In this document: in pieces, positions 42,265-52,590 of the stretch
How the letters are laid out: each line of letters starts with the position of its first letter
How positions within the stretch are numbered: the first letter of the stretch is position 1
Made by a program: the position numbers and the translations under genes
The notes under the pieces: generated by a model
The model's database searches: none
What the model was told of the DNA's origin: nothing
What the model saw: only the letters and a program-made list of their open reading frames with translations
Assembly (NCBI RefSeq): GCF_030499535.1
Contig: NZ_JASTLB010000001.1
Span: 4,526,001-4,590,000, forward strand
Length of the DNA: 64,000 nucleotides
Direction of reading: 5' to 3'
Source of the DNA: Streptomyces sp. TG1A-8
GTDB taxonomy: Bacteria > Actinomycetota > Actinomycetes > Streptomycetales > Streptomycetaceae

Positions 42265-44082
42265 TTACTCCACCGTCACCGACTTGGCCAGGTTCCGCGG
42301 CTTGTCGATGTCCCGTCCCAGGGCCTTCGCCGTGTGGTACGCGAGGAGCTGGAGCGGGATGCCCATGAGGATCGGGTCGAGCTCGTCCTCGTTCTTCGGC
42401 ACGACGACGGTGTGGTCGGCCTTCTCCTGCTCCCGGTGGGCGATCGCGAGGATCCTGCCGCTGCGGGCCTTGATCTCCTCCAGGGCGGCGCGGTTCTTCT
42501 CCAGCAGGTCGTCGTCGGGCACGATCGCGACCGTCGGCAGGGCGGGCTCGATGAGGGCCAGCGGGCCGTGCTTCAGCTCGGAGGCGGGGTAGGCCTCGGC
42601 GTGGATGTAGGAGACCTCCTTGAGCTTCAGGGAGGCCTCACGGGCCACCGGGTAGCCCCGCACGCGGCCGATGAAGAGCATCGAGCGGGCGTCCGCGCAG
42701 CCTTCCGCCAGCTTCCTGATCTCCTCCTCCTGCGCCAGGATCCCGGCGATCTGGGTCGGCAGCCCGCGCAGGCCCTCGATGATCCGCTTGCCGTCGCGCA
42801 CCGAGAGGTCGCGGGTGCGCCCGAGGTGCAGCGCCAGCAGGGCGAAGGCGACGCAGGTGTTGGTGAAGCACTTCGTGGACACCACGCACACCTCGGGGCC
42901 GGCGTGCACGTAGATGCCGCCGTCGGCCTCGCGCGCGATCGCCGAGCCGACCACGTTGACCACGCCCAGCACCCGGGCGCCCTTGCGCTTCAGCTCCTGC
43001 ACGGCCGCGAGCACGTCGTACGTCTCGCCCGACTGGGAGACCGCGACGTACAGCGTGTCGGGGTCCACGACCGCGTTGCGGTAGCGGAACTCGGAGGCCG
43101 GCTCGGCGTCGGCGGGGATGCGGGCCAGTTCCTCTATCATCTGGGCGCCGATCATGCCCGCGTGGTACGAGGTGCCGCAGCCGAGGATCTTCACCCGGCG
43201 GATCCGGCGCGCCTCGCGGGCGTCCAGGTTGAGGCCGCCGAGGTGCACCGTGGAGAACCGGTCGTCGATGCGGCCGCGCAGCACCCGGTCCACGGCCTCC
43301 ACCTGCTCGTGGATCTCCTTGTGCATGTAGGTGTCGTGGCCGCCCATGTCGTACGACGCCGCCTCCCACTCCACGGTGGTCGGCTCGGCGCTCGTGCGGG
43401 TGCCCTCGGTGGTGTAGGTGCGGAAGTCGTCGGCCTTGAGGGTGGCCATCTCGCCGTCGTCCAGCGTCACCACCTGCCGGGTGTGGGCGACCAGCGCGGC
43501 GATGTCCGAGGCGACGAACATCTCCTTCTCGCCGATGCCGAGGACCACCGGGGAGCCGTTGCGGGCCACCACGATCCGGTCGGCGAAGTCGGCGTGCATG
43601 ACCGCGATGCCGTACGTGCCCTCGACGAGGCGGAGGGTCTCGCGGACCTTGTCCTCCAGCTTCTCGGCCGCGGAGCGGGCGATCAGGTGGGTGAGCACCT
43701 CGGTGTCGGTCTCGGAGAGGAACTCCACGCCGTCCGCCTCCAGCTTGCGGCGCAGGTCGGCGGCGTTGTCGATGATGCCGTTGTGCACGACGGCGACCTT
43801 GTGGTCGGCCGACAGGTGCGGGTGGGCGTTCACGTCGGAGGGGGCGCCGTGGGTGGCCCAGCGGGTGTGGGCGATGCCGGTGGTGCCCTTGAAGCGCGCC
43901 GGGACCCTGGCCTCCAGGTCGCGCACCCGGCCCTTGGCCTTGACCATCCTCAGGCCGGCCGTCTTCGGGGAGGCGACGACGAGGCCGGCCGAGTCGTAGC
44001 CGCGGTACTCCAGCCGCTGCAGGCCTTCGAGCAGCAGCGGGGCCACGTCACGCTTGCCGATGTATCCGACGATTCCGCACAT
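42265..44082 (-). CDS. glmS: Glutamine-fructose-6-phosphate aminotransferase GlmS
   Basis: This 605-aa enzyme makes glucosamine-6-phosphate from fructose-6-phosphate and glutamine for peptidoglycan. It has the N-terminal glutaminase domain with catalytic Cys2 (MCGIVGYIGKR), RWATHG and GIIDNAADLR, then two SIS isomerase domains (CGTSYHAGMIG, SQSGETYDVLAAVQ, ELKHGPLALI) and the C-terminal RNLAKSVTVE. All active-site motifs are intact. From memory S. coelicolor has a second GlmS, this locus being glmS2. The upstream region shows no glmS ribozyme. The 85-aa gene upstream is 37 nt away on the same strand. Confidence 0.95.
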   Translation of the reverse strand: MCGIVGYIGKRDVAPLLLEGLQRLEYRGYDSAGLVVASPKTAGLRMVKAKGRVRDLEARVPARFKGTTGIAHTRWATHGAPSDVNAHPHLSADHKVAVVHNGIIDNAADLRRKLEADGVEFLSETDTEVLTHLIARSAAEKLEDKVRETLRLVEGTYGIAVMHADFADRIVVARNGSPVVLGIGEKEMFVASDIAALVAHTRQVVTLDDGEMATLKADDFRTYTTEGTRTSAEPTTVEWEAASYDMGGHDTYMHKEIHEQVEAVDRVLRGRIDDRFSTVHLGGLNLDAREARRIRRVKILGCGTSYHAGMIGAQMIEELARIPADAEPASEFRYRNAVVDPDTLYVAVSQSGETYDVLAAVQELKRKGARVLGVVNVVGSAIAREADGGIYVHAGPEVCVVSTKCFTNTCVAFALLALHLGRTRDLSVRDGKRIIEGLRGLPTQIAGILAQEEEIRKLAEGCADARSMLFIGRVRGYPVAREASLKLKEVSYIHAEAYPASELKHGPLALIEPALPTVAIVPDDDLLEKNRAALEEIKARSGRILAIAHREQEKADHTVVVPKNEDELDPILMGIPLQLLAYHTAKALGRDIDKPRNLAKSVTVE

Positions 44083-44119
44083 GTGGGGGTGTTCCTCAGG
44101 TCGTGGTTCCGGCCACTTG

Positions 44120-44377
44120 TCAGCCGTAGACCATGCGGCGCAGCTGCCGGAGCGTCAGCTCCGGCGGTGCGACCGCCCGGTATTTCAGGTCCGCCTCGAT
44201 CCGTTCGAAGATCTCCGCGTTCGTCAGGCCCTGGGCCTGCAGTTCGCGGTGGCGGCGACGGACGTAGTCCTGCGTCGTCTCGTCGAAGTAGGCGAGGACG
44301 TCCTGGACCACCCGCAGCGCCTCGCCCCGGTTCAGGGGCGTGGACCGCGTCAGGTGATCGACAAGTTCCTCGTGCAC
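44120..44377 (-). CDS. Small conserved helical protein upstream of glmS
   Basis: This 85-aa protein is strongly conserved in Streptomyces as far as I recall: VHEELVDHLTRSTPL, GEALRVVQDVLAYFDE, YVRRRHRELQAQGLTNAEIFERIEADL and LRQLRRMVYG. It is predicted all-helical and soluble, with no known domain. GTG at 44377 is chosen with AGGA about 10 nt upstream; a TTG at 44413 would add 12 unconserved residues. The stop is 37 nt from glmS, so the pair is a likely operon, and a role near amino-sugar supply is possible but unproven. Confidence 0.7.
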   Translation of the reverse strand: MHEELVDHLTRSTPLNRGEALRVVQDVLAYFDETTQDYVRRRHRELQAQGLTNAEIFERIEADLKYRAVAPPELTLRQLRRMVYG

Positions 44378-44527
44378 CCGGTAGATCCTGGGGTAAGAGC
44401 GAGAGTTTCGCAAGATTCCTGCCCGATTCCGGGCAGGATGCCGGGGAACGTTTTGTGGGGCGCTGTTTGCAAGCTGTCCATCCGGCGTCTTGCGCCGTGT
44501 TGCCCCGACAGGCGAGTTTCAGACGCC

Positions 44528-46108
44528 ATGGACATTCCTCGTATGGGCGTACCCGAGAAGCTGGCCGAGCGCATGAGCATGGCCGAGCAGCACGAGTACC
44601 TGCGCGCCAGGTTCTCGCGGCGCACCATGATCAGGGGCGGAGCCGTCACGCTGGGTGCCGTCGCGGGCGGTGCGTTCGTGCCGGGTGCCACCGCCCGGGC
44701 CGCCGCGCCCACCCGGCACACCGCCGCCGCCACCGAGGCGGTCGACGGCGCGCTCGTCGCCCCCTTCGGCCGCCACCTGGCCTACGGCAACGACCCGCGC
44801 ACCGAGATCACCGTCTCCTGGCAGGTCCCGGTCGCGGTGAAGAAGCCGTTCATCCGGATCGGCGCCCACCCCTGGGACCTCTCCCGCCGGATCGACGCCG
44901 AGGTCCGCACGCTGCATACCCCGGCCGGCGTCGGCGCGAGCGGCGACCACACCCAGTACTATCTGCACGCCAGGCTCACCCACCTGCGCCCCGGCAGGAC
45001 CTACTACTACGGCGTCGGCCACCAGGGCTTCGACCCGGCCGCGCCCCACCTCGCGGGTACCCTGGGCACCTTCACCACCGCCCCCGCCCACAAGACGCCG
45101 TTCACCTTCACCGCCTTCGGCGACGAGGGCGTCGGCTACCACGGACTGGCCAACAACAGCCTGCTCCTCGGCCAGGACCCCGCCTTCCACCTGCACGCCG
45201 GTGACATCGCCTACGCCGACCCGTCCGGCGCCGGCAGGACCACCGACACCGGCTTCGACTCGCGCACCTGGGACCAGTTCCTGGCCCAGACCGAGTCCGT
45301 CGCCAAGCAGGTCCCGTGGATGCCGGCCTACGGCAACCACGACATGGAGGCCTGGTACTCGCCCAACGGCTACGGCGGCGAGGACGCCCGCTGGACGCTC
45401 CCCGACAACGGGCCGGACCGGAAGAACCTCCCGGGCGTCTACTCCTTCGTCTACGGCAACACGGCGGTCATCTCGCTCGACGCCAACGACGTCTCCTTCG
45501 AGATCCCGGCGAACCTGGGCATCTCCGGCGGAACCCAGACCACCTGGCTGGAGGGCCAGCTGAAGAGGTTCCGCGCCTCCAGGGACGTCGACTTCGTCGT
45601 CGTCTTCTTCCACCACTGCGCCTACTGCACCTCCACCGCGCACGCCTCGGAGGGCGGGGTGCGCCAGGAGTGGGTGCCGCTGTTCGAGAAGTACACGGTG
45701 GACCTGGTCATCAACGGCCACAACCACCAGTACGAGCGCACCGACGTCATCAAGGCCGGCGCGGTCGCCAAGAAGCTCCCGATCGGCGGCACCGCCTACC
45801 CCGAGACGGAGGGCGTGGTGTACGTCACGGCCGGCGCGGCGGGCCGCAGCCTGTACGCGTTCAGCGCCCCGGACACCTACGAGGGCCACGAGCACGAACT
45901 GGACTCGGTCGCCTCCTTCGTCAACACCAAGGACGGCAAGCAGAACGAGACGGTCACCTGGTCGCGGGTGCGCTACCTCGACTACTCCTTCCTGCGCGTG
46001 GACGTCGCGCCCGCCGCGAAGGGCCGGCAGGCCACGCTGACGGTGTCGGGCATCGCCGAGACCGGCGAGCGCATCGACCACTTCACGGTCTCCCGCCGGG
46101 CGAAGTAA
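44528..46108 (+). CDS. Tat-exported purple-acid-phosphatase-like metallophosphoesterase
   Basis: This 526-aa secreted protein carries a Tat signal (RR at 31-32, SRRTMIRGGAVTLG, cleaved near ARA), a fibronectin-like N-terminal domain (about 75-190) and a calcineurin-type phosphoesterase domain. Metal motifs are FGDEGVG, AGDIAYAD, AYGNHDME, VFFHHCAYC and NGHNHQYERT, all present, as in purple acid phosphatases. The substrate is probably phosphate esters in the medium. The ATG at 44528 has a poor ribosome binding site. A PHO box was not obvious upstream. It stands alone before a 15-bp terminator. Confidence 0.88.
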   Translation: MDIPRMGVPEKLAERMSMAEQHEYLRARFSRRTMIRGGAVTLGAVAGGAFVPGATARAAAPTRHTAAATEAVDGALVAPFGRHLAYGNDPRTEITVSWQVPVAVKKPFIRIGAHPWDLSRRIDAEVRTLHTPAGVGASGDHTQYYLHARLTHLRPGRTYYYGVGHQGFDPAAPHLAGTLGTFTTAPAHKTPFTFTAFGDEGVGYHGLANNSLLLGQDPAFHLHAGDIAYADPSGAGRTTDTGFDSRTWDQFLAQTESVAKQVPWMPAYGNHDMEAWYSPNGYGGEDARWTLPDNGPDRKNLPGVYSFVYGNTAVISLDANDVSFEIPANLGISGGTQTTWLEGQLKRFRASRDVDFVVVFFHHCAYCTSTAHASEGGVRQEWVPLFEKYTVDLVINGHNHQYERTDVIKAGAVAKKLPIGGTAYPETEGVVYVTAGAAGRSLYAFSAPDTYEGHEHELDSVASFVNTKDGKQNETVTWSRVRYLDYSFLRVDVAPAAKGRQATLTVSGIAETGERIDHFTVSRRAK

Positions 46109-46154
46109 CCCCCGCCGCGCCCGCGCCCCGGTGCACGGGCGCGGCACCGGCACC

Positions 46155-46187
46155 GGCGGGCGGCCCCCGGTGCGGGGGCCGCCCGCC
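46155..46187 (+). terminator. Perfect 15-bp hairpin after the phosphatase
   Basis: The arms at 46155-46169 and 46173-46187 are fully complementary with loop GTG, 46 nt after the phosphatase stop. The 342-bp region 46109-46450 holds this and the des terminator and shows no gene. Confidence 0.85.
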
Positions 46188-46401
46188 CGCCCGTGTCCGG
46201 GCGCTCCCACCGCCGTCCTCCCGGGCGATTCCCGCGCATCGGTCCGGCCGGCCGCGACCGCGCACCGCATCACCCCCGCCGCCCGCGTCCGCGTGGCGGC
46301 GGACGCCCCCGGCAGGGTCCGCCGGATCGGCGACCACCTCGCGGGGTGTCCACCACCGCGGGCCGCCGCAGGTGCCCTGGCCCGCGTGCTGACCGGACGG
46401 C

Positions 46402-46439
46402 GACGGGCACCCCGCGGGACCGTCCGCGGGGTGCCCGTC
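46402..46439 (-). terminator. Perfect 16-bp hairpin ending the desABCD operon
   Basis: The arms at 46402-46417 and 46424-46439 are fully complementary with a 6-nt loop, 11 nt beyond the desD stop (46451) in the direction of transcription. Confidence 0.88.
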
Positions 46440-46450
46440 CGTCCGGGGTG

Positions 46451-48220
46451 CTAGAAGTCCGCCAGCGGATTCCTCAGCGTCCCCACGAGCTGGAGCGCGC
46501 CCGCGGGATCGGCGAGGTCCACCATCTGCCGGTTGTCGCGCAGCTGGAGCCGGTTCAGGCAGGACAGCGCGAACTCGGGGGCGAACAGGTCGTACTGCCT
46601 GAACCGGTCGGCCAGTTGGGGGTTTGCCTCCTGGTAGGCGCGGGTCACCTCGGCGACCGTGCGCCAGAAGCCGTCCTCCTGCAGGATCCCCTCGGCGGCG
46701 AGGTGCGCCGCGAGGAACCGGAAGAAGCAGTCGAAGACGTCCGTGAAGATCGACAGCAGTTTCCGGTCCTCGGGCACCTCGACCCGGATCCGCCGCACCT
46801 CCGGCGGCAGCACCGCGTTCGGATCCAGGACGGCGATCTCCTCGGCGATGTCCTTGTAGACCGCCCGCCGCACCGCCCCGTCCTTCAGGACCAGGACGAC
46901 GTTCTCGCCGTGCGGCATGAATACGAGGTCGTAGGCGTAGAAGCTGTGCAGCAGCGGGACGTAGTACGCCCGCAGGTACCGCCGCAGCCACGCGGCGGGG
47001 GTGAGCCCGGAGCGCTCGATCAGGGCGCCCGCGAAGGAGGCGCCCTCGTGGTCCACGTGCAGCAGCGAAGCCATCGTCGCCAGCGACTCGCCCTCGCCGA
47101 GCGACGGCACCGGGCTCTCCCGCCACAGCGCGGCCAGCATCTTCCGGTAGGGCGAGTACCGGTCGGTGGCCCGCTCGTACTCCAGGTGCCGGTAGCCGAC
47201 GGCCGCCCGCTCCCGGATGACCGACAGCCCGGTCGACTTCAGCACCGGGTCGTTCTCGACGATCCGGGCCAGCCAGTCGTTGATCGCCGGGGTCGCCTCC
47301 ATGTAGGCGGCCGACAGCCCGCGCATGAAGCCCATGTTGAGCACGGACAGGGCCGTCTTCACGTAGTGCTTGTGCGGGTCGGAGGTGTTGAAGAAGGTCC
47401 GGATGGACTGCTGGGCCAGGTACAGGTCCTCGCCCTCGCCCAGGCACACCAGGTGCCGGCGGGCCACCTCGGCGGCGAAGGTGACGGCGAGCTTGTTCCA
47501 CCACTGCCAGGGGTGGACCGGGATCAGCAGGTAGTCGGCGGGGTCGAGCCCCTGCGCGGTGAGCGCGGCGCGGAACCGCTCCACGGTGGCCGCGCCCAGC
47601 TCCCGGCGGAAGAAGTCCTCGTGCTCGATGCCGGCCCCGGCCGTGAACGTGGCCCGTGAGCGGTGCGCGGCCAGCCACACCAGCCGGACCGGGCTCGCGG
47701 TCTCCGGGGCGTACGCCAGGTACTCGTGGACGCCGAAGCCGAGCCGCCCGTTGTTGGCCACGAAGCAGGGGTGGCCCTCGGTCATCCCGGTCTCGATCTC
47801 CTGGAAGGAGGCGTGCGCCAGTTCGGCGGCGGTGACGGGGGGCTTGGTGAGCTTGTAGCAGGTCCCGGACAGGGTGGAGGAGATCTCCTCCAGGTAGACG
47901 GGCAGGATCTCGTCGCTCAGGCCCAGCGTCCGCCGCATCTCTATGCAGAAGTCCAGCGCGTCCAGCGGGAGTTCGGTGCCGTCGCGGTGCCGGGTGAGCG
48001 AGTCGGCGTCGACCTGCCAGTGGTCGAGGCCGCGCAGGGCGGCCGTGAAGCGGTAGGCGGTCAGCCCGTCGTCGCTGCGGACGACGTACCGGTCGCCGTC
48101 CCGCTCGGGGGTGAACAGCCGTTCGTGGGCGAACTCGGCGAGCGCCTTGCGCACCAGCAGCCGGTTGGCCCGCTCCCAGCGCTCGGGGGACAGGTGGGCC
48201 ACGGCGTCGGCGGGGCTCAC
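46451..48220 (-). CDS. desD: Desferrioxamine synthetase DesD (NIS synthetase, IucA/IucC family)
   Basis: This 589-aa NRPS-independent siderophore synthetase condenses and cyclises acyl-N-hydroxycadaverine units to desferrioxamine E/B. It has IucC-family blocks GHPCFVANNGRLGFG, LIPVHPWQWWN, RTFFNTSDPHKHYVKTALS and HGENVVLVLKDG, and a C-terminal FhuF/FhuE-like tail. The GTG start overlaps the desC stop by GTGA. It is the last gene of desABCD. Closely matches the family length. Confidence 0.95.
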   Translation of the reverse strand: MSPADAVAHLSPERWERANRLLVRKALAEFAHERLFTPERDGDRYVVRSDDGLTAYRFTAALRGLDHWQVDADSLTRHRDGTELPLDALDFCIEMRRTLGLSDEILPVYLEEISSTLSGTCYKLTKPPVTAAELAHASFQEIETGMTEGHPCFVANNGRLGFGVHEYLAYAPETASPVRLVWLAAHRSRATFTAGAGIEHEDFFRRELGAATVERFRAALTAQGLDPADYLLIPVHPWQWWNKLAVTFAAEVARRHLVCLGEGEDLYLAQQSIRTFFNTSDPHKHYVKTALSVLNMGFMRGLSAAYMEATPAINDWLARIVENDPVLKSTGLSVIRERAAVGYRHLEYERATDRYSPYRKMLAALWRESPVPSLGEGESLATMASLLHVDHEGASFAGALIERSGLTPAAWLRRYLRAYYVPLLHSFYAYDLVFMPHGENVVLVLKDGAVRRAVYKDIAEEIAVLDPNAVLPPEVRRIRVEVPEDRKLLSIFTDVFDCFFRFLAAHLAAEGILQEDGFWRTVAEVTRAYQEANPQLADRFRQYDLFAPEFALSCLNRLQLRDNRQMVDLADPAGALQLVGTLRNPLADF

Positions 48221-48762
48221 GCGGCCACCCCCGTCGCCGCGGTGAACCGCTCCCGTGTGCAGAAACTCAGCAACGCCCGCTTCTCCGGCTTCTGTATCTC
48301 CCGTTCGGGCACGAACCCGACGGCTTCGTTCAGCGCGTGCACGGCCGTGTTGCGCACGTCCGGCTCCACCACGACCCGCCGGGTCGCCGGGTCCTGGAAC
48401 AGGTGCGCCATCACGGCGGTGATGACGGCCCGGGTGAACCCGTGCACGGGACTGTCGGTGGGCGCGACGAGGAAGTGCATGCCCACGTCGCCGGGTTCCG
48501 GCTCGTACAGGCCGGCCAGCTCGCGCCGGGCGGGGTCGTACGTCTCCATCAGGAAGACGGGTTCGCCGTCGCACAGCCCGAGGAGGGCGTGGTGGTGCTC
48601 GTCGGCCGCGATCTGCGCGTAGGCCCGCTCGACGTCCCCGGGCTCGGCGTCCTGCATCATCCAGAACGCGGCCTTGGGATGCGTGACCCAGCCGTGCACC
48701 AGCTCGGCGTCCTTGACGGGGTCGAGCGGACGGATCGTGAAGGCCGGTTCGGTGGGGGTCAT
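48217..48762 (-). CDS. desC: N-hydroxycadaverine acyltransferase DesC
   Basis: This 181-aa GNAT-fold enzyme (IucB/RhbD type) transfers acetyl or succinyl to N-hydroxycadaverine. It has [13 protein letters not shown], an FLMETYDP strand, [22 protein letters not shown] (acyl-CoA loop), and [21 protein letters not shown]. Its ATG overlaps the desB stop by ATGA and its stop overlaps desD, giving full coupling. Confidence 0.94.
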   Translation of the reverse strand: MTPTEPAFTIRPLDPVKDAELVHGWVTHPKAAFWMMQDAEPGDVERAYAQIAADEHHHALLGLCDGEPVFLMETYDPARRELAGLYEPEPGDVGMHFLVAPTDSPVHGFTRAVITAVMAHLFQDPATRRVVVEPDVRNTAVHALNEAVGFVPEREIQKPEKRALLSFCTRERFTAATGVAA

Positions 48763-50036
48763 ACGGCGAACTCCTGGAAGGCGATGGTCTTCTCGACCGG
48801 GTAGTACTCGGTGCCGAGCAGCTCGCGGATGATGTACGCGTTCCGGTAGGCGCCCATGCCCAGGTCGGGGCTGGTGATGCTGTGCGTGTGCACCCCCGCG
48901 TTCTGCAGGAAGACGCCGCGGCCGGTGACGTCCACGGAGTAGTTGCGGGCGATGTCGAAGTTCCCGTGGGAGTCGTAGCGCAGCCGGTCGCGGACGGGCC
49001 GCAGGAACTCCGGTTCGGCGTACCGGTAGCCGGTGGCCAGGACCAGGCCCTCGCTGGTCAGCTCGTAGTCCTTCCCCTGCTCCTCCTGGCGCAGCAGGAG
49101 GGTGTACGTGCCGTTCTCGTACCGGGCACCGGTCAGCGCGGAGTTGGTGAGCAGCCGGGTGGGGACGGGGCCGCCCAGGTTCTTCCGGTACAGCAGGTCG
49201 AAGATCTCGTTGATCAGGTCGCCGTCGATGCCCTTGAACAGGCCCTTGTGCCGGTCGGTGAGGCGGTAGCGGGTGGCCTCGGGCAGCGCGTGGTAGTAGT
49301 CGATGTACTCCGGGCTCGTCATCTCCAGCGTGAGCTTGGTGTATTCGAGCGGGAAGAAGCGGGGCGAACGGGTCACCCAGTTCAGCTGGTAGCCGTGGAC
49401 GTCGATCTCGCTGAGCAGGTCGTGGTAGATCTCGGCCGCCGACTGGCCGCTGCCGACCAGGGTGATGGACCTCTTGCGCTGCAGCCGCGCCTTGTGCGGC
49501 AGGTAGCGCGAGTTGTGGATGAAGTCGCCGCCCAGGTCCCGGCAGGCGTCCGGGACGTGCGGCGGGGTGCCGGTGCCGAGGACCAGGTGCCGGGCGCGGT
49601 AGACGTCACCGGCCGCGGTGCGGACGGCGTACAGCTCGTCCTCGTACGTCACCTCGGTCACCGTGGTGCCGAAGCGGACGCTGGAGAGCTTGCCGGCCGC
49701 CCAGCGGCAGTAGTCGTCGTACTCGACCCGCAGCGGGTAGAAGTTCTCGCGGATGTAGAACGAGTACAGCCTGCCCCTCTCCTTCAGGTAGTTGAGGAAG
49801 GAGTACGGCGAGGTGGGGTCGGCCAGCGTGACCAGGTCCGACAGGAACGGGGTCTGGAGGTGGGCGCCCTCCAGGAACATCCCGGCGTGCCACTCGAAGT
49901 CGGGCTTGGAGTCGAGGAAGACGCCCTCCAGCCCGGCGATCGGTTCGGTGAGGCAGGCGAGGCCGAGGTTGAAGGGGCCGAGCCCGATCCCCACGAAGTC
50001 GTAGGTCGTGGTCGGTGCTTCAGGACGCGCGGTCAA
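48759..50036 (-). CDS. desB: Cadaverine N-monooxygenase DesB
   Basis: This 425-aa FAD/NADPH enzyme (IucD family) hydroxylates cadaverine. It has the FAD site [13 protein letters not shown], a substrate region [15 protein letters not shown], the NADPH site [16 protein letters not shown], and the C-terminal [13 protein letters not shown]. The length is normal. The start overlaps the desA stop by 17 nt. Confidence 0.95.
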   Translation of the reverse strand: MTARPEAPTTTYDFVGIGLGPFNLGLACLTEPIAGLEGVFLDSKPDFEWHAGMFLEGAHLQTPFLSDLVTLADPTSPYSFLNYLKERGRLYSFYIRENFYPLRVEYDDYCRWAAGKLSSVRFGTTVTEVTYEDELYAVRTAAGDVYRARHLVLGTGTPPHVPDACRDLGGDFIHNSRYLPHKARLQRKRSITLVGSGQSAAEIYHDLLSEIDVHGYQLNWVTRSPRFFPLEYTKLTLEMTSPEYIDYYHALPEATRYRLTDRHKGLFKGIDGDLINEIFDLLYRKNLGGPVPTRLLTNSALTGARYENGTYTLLLRQEEQGKDYELTSEGLVLATGYRYAEPEFLRPVRDRLRYDSHGNFDIARNYSVDVTGRGVFLQNAGVHTHSITSPDLGMGAYRNAYIIRELLGTEYYPVEKTIAFQEFAV

Positions 50037-51462
50037 GGGACTCTCCCAGGTACTGCTCGGCGTGGCCGGCGATCAGGTCGAGGACGGCGGCGATGTCGTC
50101 CACCGTCGTCTCGGGGTTCAGCAGGGTGAACTTCAGGTAGTGGCGGCCGTCCACCTTGGTGCCCGCGACCACCGCGTCACCGGAGGCGGACAGGGCCTTG
50201 CGGGCGTACAGGTTGGCGCGGTCGATCTCGGCGGGATCGGTGACGGCCGCCGGGACGCAGCGGAAGACGAGGGTGGACAGCGACGGCTCCACCACCACGT
50301 CGTAGCGGGGGTCGGCGGCCAGCATCCGCCAGCCCTCCCGGGCCAGGTCGCAGACCTCGTCGAAGAGCGCCCCGATGCCGTCGGCGCCCATCACGCGCAG
50401 CGTCATCCACAGCTTCAGGGCGTCGAAGCGGCGGGTGGTCTGCAGGGACTTGTCGACCTGGTTGGGGATGCGCTCCTGCACCGTGCGGCGCGGGTTGAGG
50501 TACTCCGCGTGGTAGGTGGCGTGGCGCAGGGCCGCCGCGTCCCGGACCAGTACGGCGGAGGAACTCACGGGCTGGAAGAAGGACTTGTGGTAGTCCACGG
50601 TGACCGAGTCGGCCCGCTCGATGCCGTCGATGCGGTCCCGGTACTTCAGGGAGGCGAGCAGCCCGCAGCCGTAGGCCGCGTCCACGTGCATCCACGCCCC
50701 GTACTGGGCGCAGAGGCGGGCGATCTCGGGGAGCGGGTCGATCGAGCCGAAGTCGGTGGTGCCGGCGGTGGCGACGACCGCCATGGGGACCAGGCCGTCC
50801 CGCGCGCAGCGTTCCAGCCCGCGGGCGAGCGCGACCGTCTGCATGCGCTTGTCGTGGTCGACGGGGACCGGGACCACCGCGTCCGGGCCCAGGCCGAGGA
50901 GCTTGGCGGACTTCTCGACGCTGAAGTGGCTGGCTTCGGAGGCGAAGACGCGCAGCCGGGCGAGGTCGCCGGACTTCGCCTCCTCGCGGGCCAGCAGGAG
51001 CGCCTGGAGGTTGGACTGGGTGCCGCCGGAGGTGAACACGCCGTCGGCGGCCGGACCGAGGCCGATGCGGGCGGCGGTCCAGTCGACGAGCCTGCGCTCG
51101 ATCAGGGTGCCGCCGGCGGACTGGTCCCAGGTGTCCAGGGAGGAGTTGACGGCGGAGAGCACGGCCTCGCCGAGCACCGCCGGGATGACCACCGGGCAGT
51201 TGAGGTGGGCGAGGTAGCGGGGGTGGTGGAAGTAGACGGCGTCCCGGAGGTAGACGTCCTCCAGTTCGTCCAGGGCCGCGGCGGTGTCGCCCAGCGGCCG
51301 GTCCAGGTCGATGGCGTCGACGCGGGGGGCGAGGGCGTCCACGGTGACGCCGGTGAACGGCCGGTCGGTGGTGGCGAGTCTCGCCGCCACCCGCTCCACT
51401 CCTTCGGTCACGGAGCGGCGGTAGTGCTCCGCGGTGAGGCCATTGAGCAGGTGCGAGCGCAT
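50020..51462 (-). CDS. desA: Lysine decarboxylase DesA (PLP-dependent)
   Basis: This 480-aa pyridoxal-phosphate enzyme makes cadaverine from lysine, the first step of desferrioxamine synthesis. It belongs to the aromatic-amino-acid decarboxylase fold, with [20 protein letters not shown] (PLP phosphate), HVDAAYGCG (Asp) and VDYHKSFF with the Schiff-base Lys. ATG at 51462 has GGAGGA upstream and gives the expected 480 residues; the frame extends 16 codons further. An iron box lies 63 nt before it, so the operon should be repressed by iron. Confidence 0.95.
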   Translation of the reverse strand: MRSHLLNGLTAEHYRRSVTEGVERVAARLATTDRPFTGVTVDALAPRVDAIDLDRPLGDTAAALDELEDVYLRDAVYFHHPRYLAHLNCPVVIPAVLGEAVLSAVNSSLDTWDQSAGGTLIERRLVDWTAARIGLGPAADGVFTSGGTQSNLQALLLAREEAKSGDLARLRVFASEASHFSVEKSAKLLGLGPDAVVPVPVDHDKRMQTVALARGLERCARDGLVPMAVVATAGTTDFGSIDPLPEIARLCAQYGAWMHVDAAYGCGLLASLKYRDRIDGIERADSVTVDYHKSFFQPVSSSAVLVRDAAALRHATYHAEYLNPRRTVQERIPNQVDKSLQTTRRFDALKLWMTLRVMGADGIGALFDEVCDLAREGWRMLAADPRYDVVVEPSLSTLVFRCVPAAVTDPAEIDRANLYARKALSASGDAVVAGTKVDGRHYLKFTLLNPETTVDDIAAVLDLIAGHAEQYLGESLDRAS

Positions 51463-51524
51463 GTGGGGGTCCTCCGGGGGACTGTCCGTGCGGGAACGGG
51501 TGAGGCGCACTTCCGCGAGATCAA

Positions 51525-51545
51525 CTTAGGTTAGCCTAACCTAAG
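51525..51545. promoter_or_regulatory. Perfect iron box (DmdR/IdeR operator) of desABCD
   Basis: This is a perfect 21-bp palindrome with core TTAGGTTAG-C-CTAACCTAA, matching the DmdR1/IdeR consensus. It lies 63 bp upstream of the desA start. Confidence 0.93.
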
Positions 51546-51603
51546 TCAAAAGGGGAGGCCATGCCTCCGCCGCACGGCCGTCACCGGTACGGCGGTCGGC
51601 GCG

Positions 51604-52446
51604 CTACTCGCCGGTGGCGCGCAGCTGTTCCTCCGTCATCCCCTGCCGCCAGTGGCCGACGAAGGTGACCCGCCGCCGGTCGATCCCGCGCTCGCCCACG
51701 AAGTGCCGGCGCAGCGCCTTCACCCGCCCGCACTCACCCGCCAGCCAGACGTACGGCCGCTCGCAGGCGGGCAGGCGCGCCCCGCGCACGGCGTCGGCCC
51801 CCGGGGGTCCGCCGTGCCGCACCAGCCAGGTGACCTCCGCGTCGGCCCGGGTCGGCACGGTCTGCACGTCCCCGGCGTGCGGCACCTCCAGCCAGGCCCG
51901 CACCCGGGTGCCGGCCGGCAGGGACCCCAGGATCGCGGTGGCGGCGGGCACGGCGGTCTCGTCGCCCCACAGGACGACGAGGTCGGTGTCCCCGGGCGGC
52001 CGGAAGCGGATGGCGCGGTTGTCCGCGACCGCCGGGCCGAGCAGCAGCACCCGGTCCCCGGCGGTGGCGCGGGCGGCCCAGCGGGAGGCGGGCCCGGCGG
52101 GTGCGGCGGCGTCCGGTCCGACCCCGTGCAGCGCGAAGTCGATGTCGATCTCGTCGGGGTTCCGGCGCAGCTCCCGCAGGGTGTACGAGCGCATCACCGC
52201 CCGGACCCCGGCCGGCAGTTCGCGCCAGCCCTGCCACCACCCGTCGCCCAGCTCCAGCGGGACCACCGGTTCGGGCTGCCCCGGGTGCGGCAGGAAGAGC
52301 GACAGGGACTGGTCGCGTCCGTCGGAGCGGAAGGCGTGCAGGTCCGGTCCGGCGAAGGTGACGCGCACCAGGGACGGCCCGAGCCGCTTCGCCCGCACGA
52401 CCCGGAGCGAGAAGAAACGGAACGGGGCGGCCACGGCGGTGGTCAT
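51604..52446 (-). CDS. desF: Siderophore-interacting flavoprotein DesF
   Basis: This 280-aa protein of the SIP/ViuB family reduces ferric siderophore in the cytoplasm. It has an FAD-binding barrel (MRSYTLRELRR, the RxYT motif) and an NAD(P)-binding domain (LWGDETAVPAATAIL, VWLAGECGRVKALRRHF). The length is standard. It follows desE by 144 bp on the same strand and most likely shares its iron-regulated promoter. The desA promoter separates it from the biosynthetic genes. Confidence 0.92.
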   Translation of the reverse strand: MTTAVAAPFRFFSLRVVRAKRLGPSLVRVTFAGPDLHAFRSDGRDQSLSLFLPHPGQPEPVVPLELGDGWWQGWRELPAGVRAVMRSYTLRELRRNPDEIDIDFALHGVGPDAAAPAGPASRWAARATAGDRVLLLGPAVADNRAIRFRPPGDTDLVVLWGDETAVPAATAILGSLPAGTRVRAWLEVPHAGDVQTVPTRADAEVTWLVRHGGPPGADAVRGARLPACERPYVWLAGECGRVKALRRHFVGERGIDRRRVTFVGHWRQGMTEEQLRATGE

Positions 52447-52590
52447 GAGGGCTCCTGGGCGGACATCGGGGTCGGGTACGGGGGTACGGGAGAGGAGGAG
52501 GGGTGGTGGTCGCGTGGCGCGGGGTCCGCGCGGCCGGTCACGGCCGGGCCCGCGGCCCTCCGGGGTGCGGGCCCCGCGCCCCGCGGACGC

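Noticed and set aside
42265-44120. glmS ribozyme or riboswitch upstream of glmS
   Set aside because: Only 37 nt separate glmS from the upstream gene and no conserved glmS-ribozyme core is seen.
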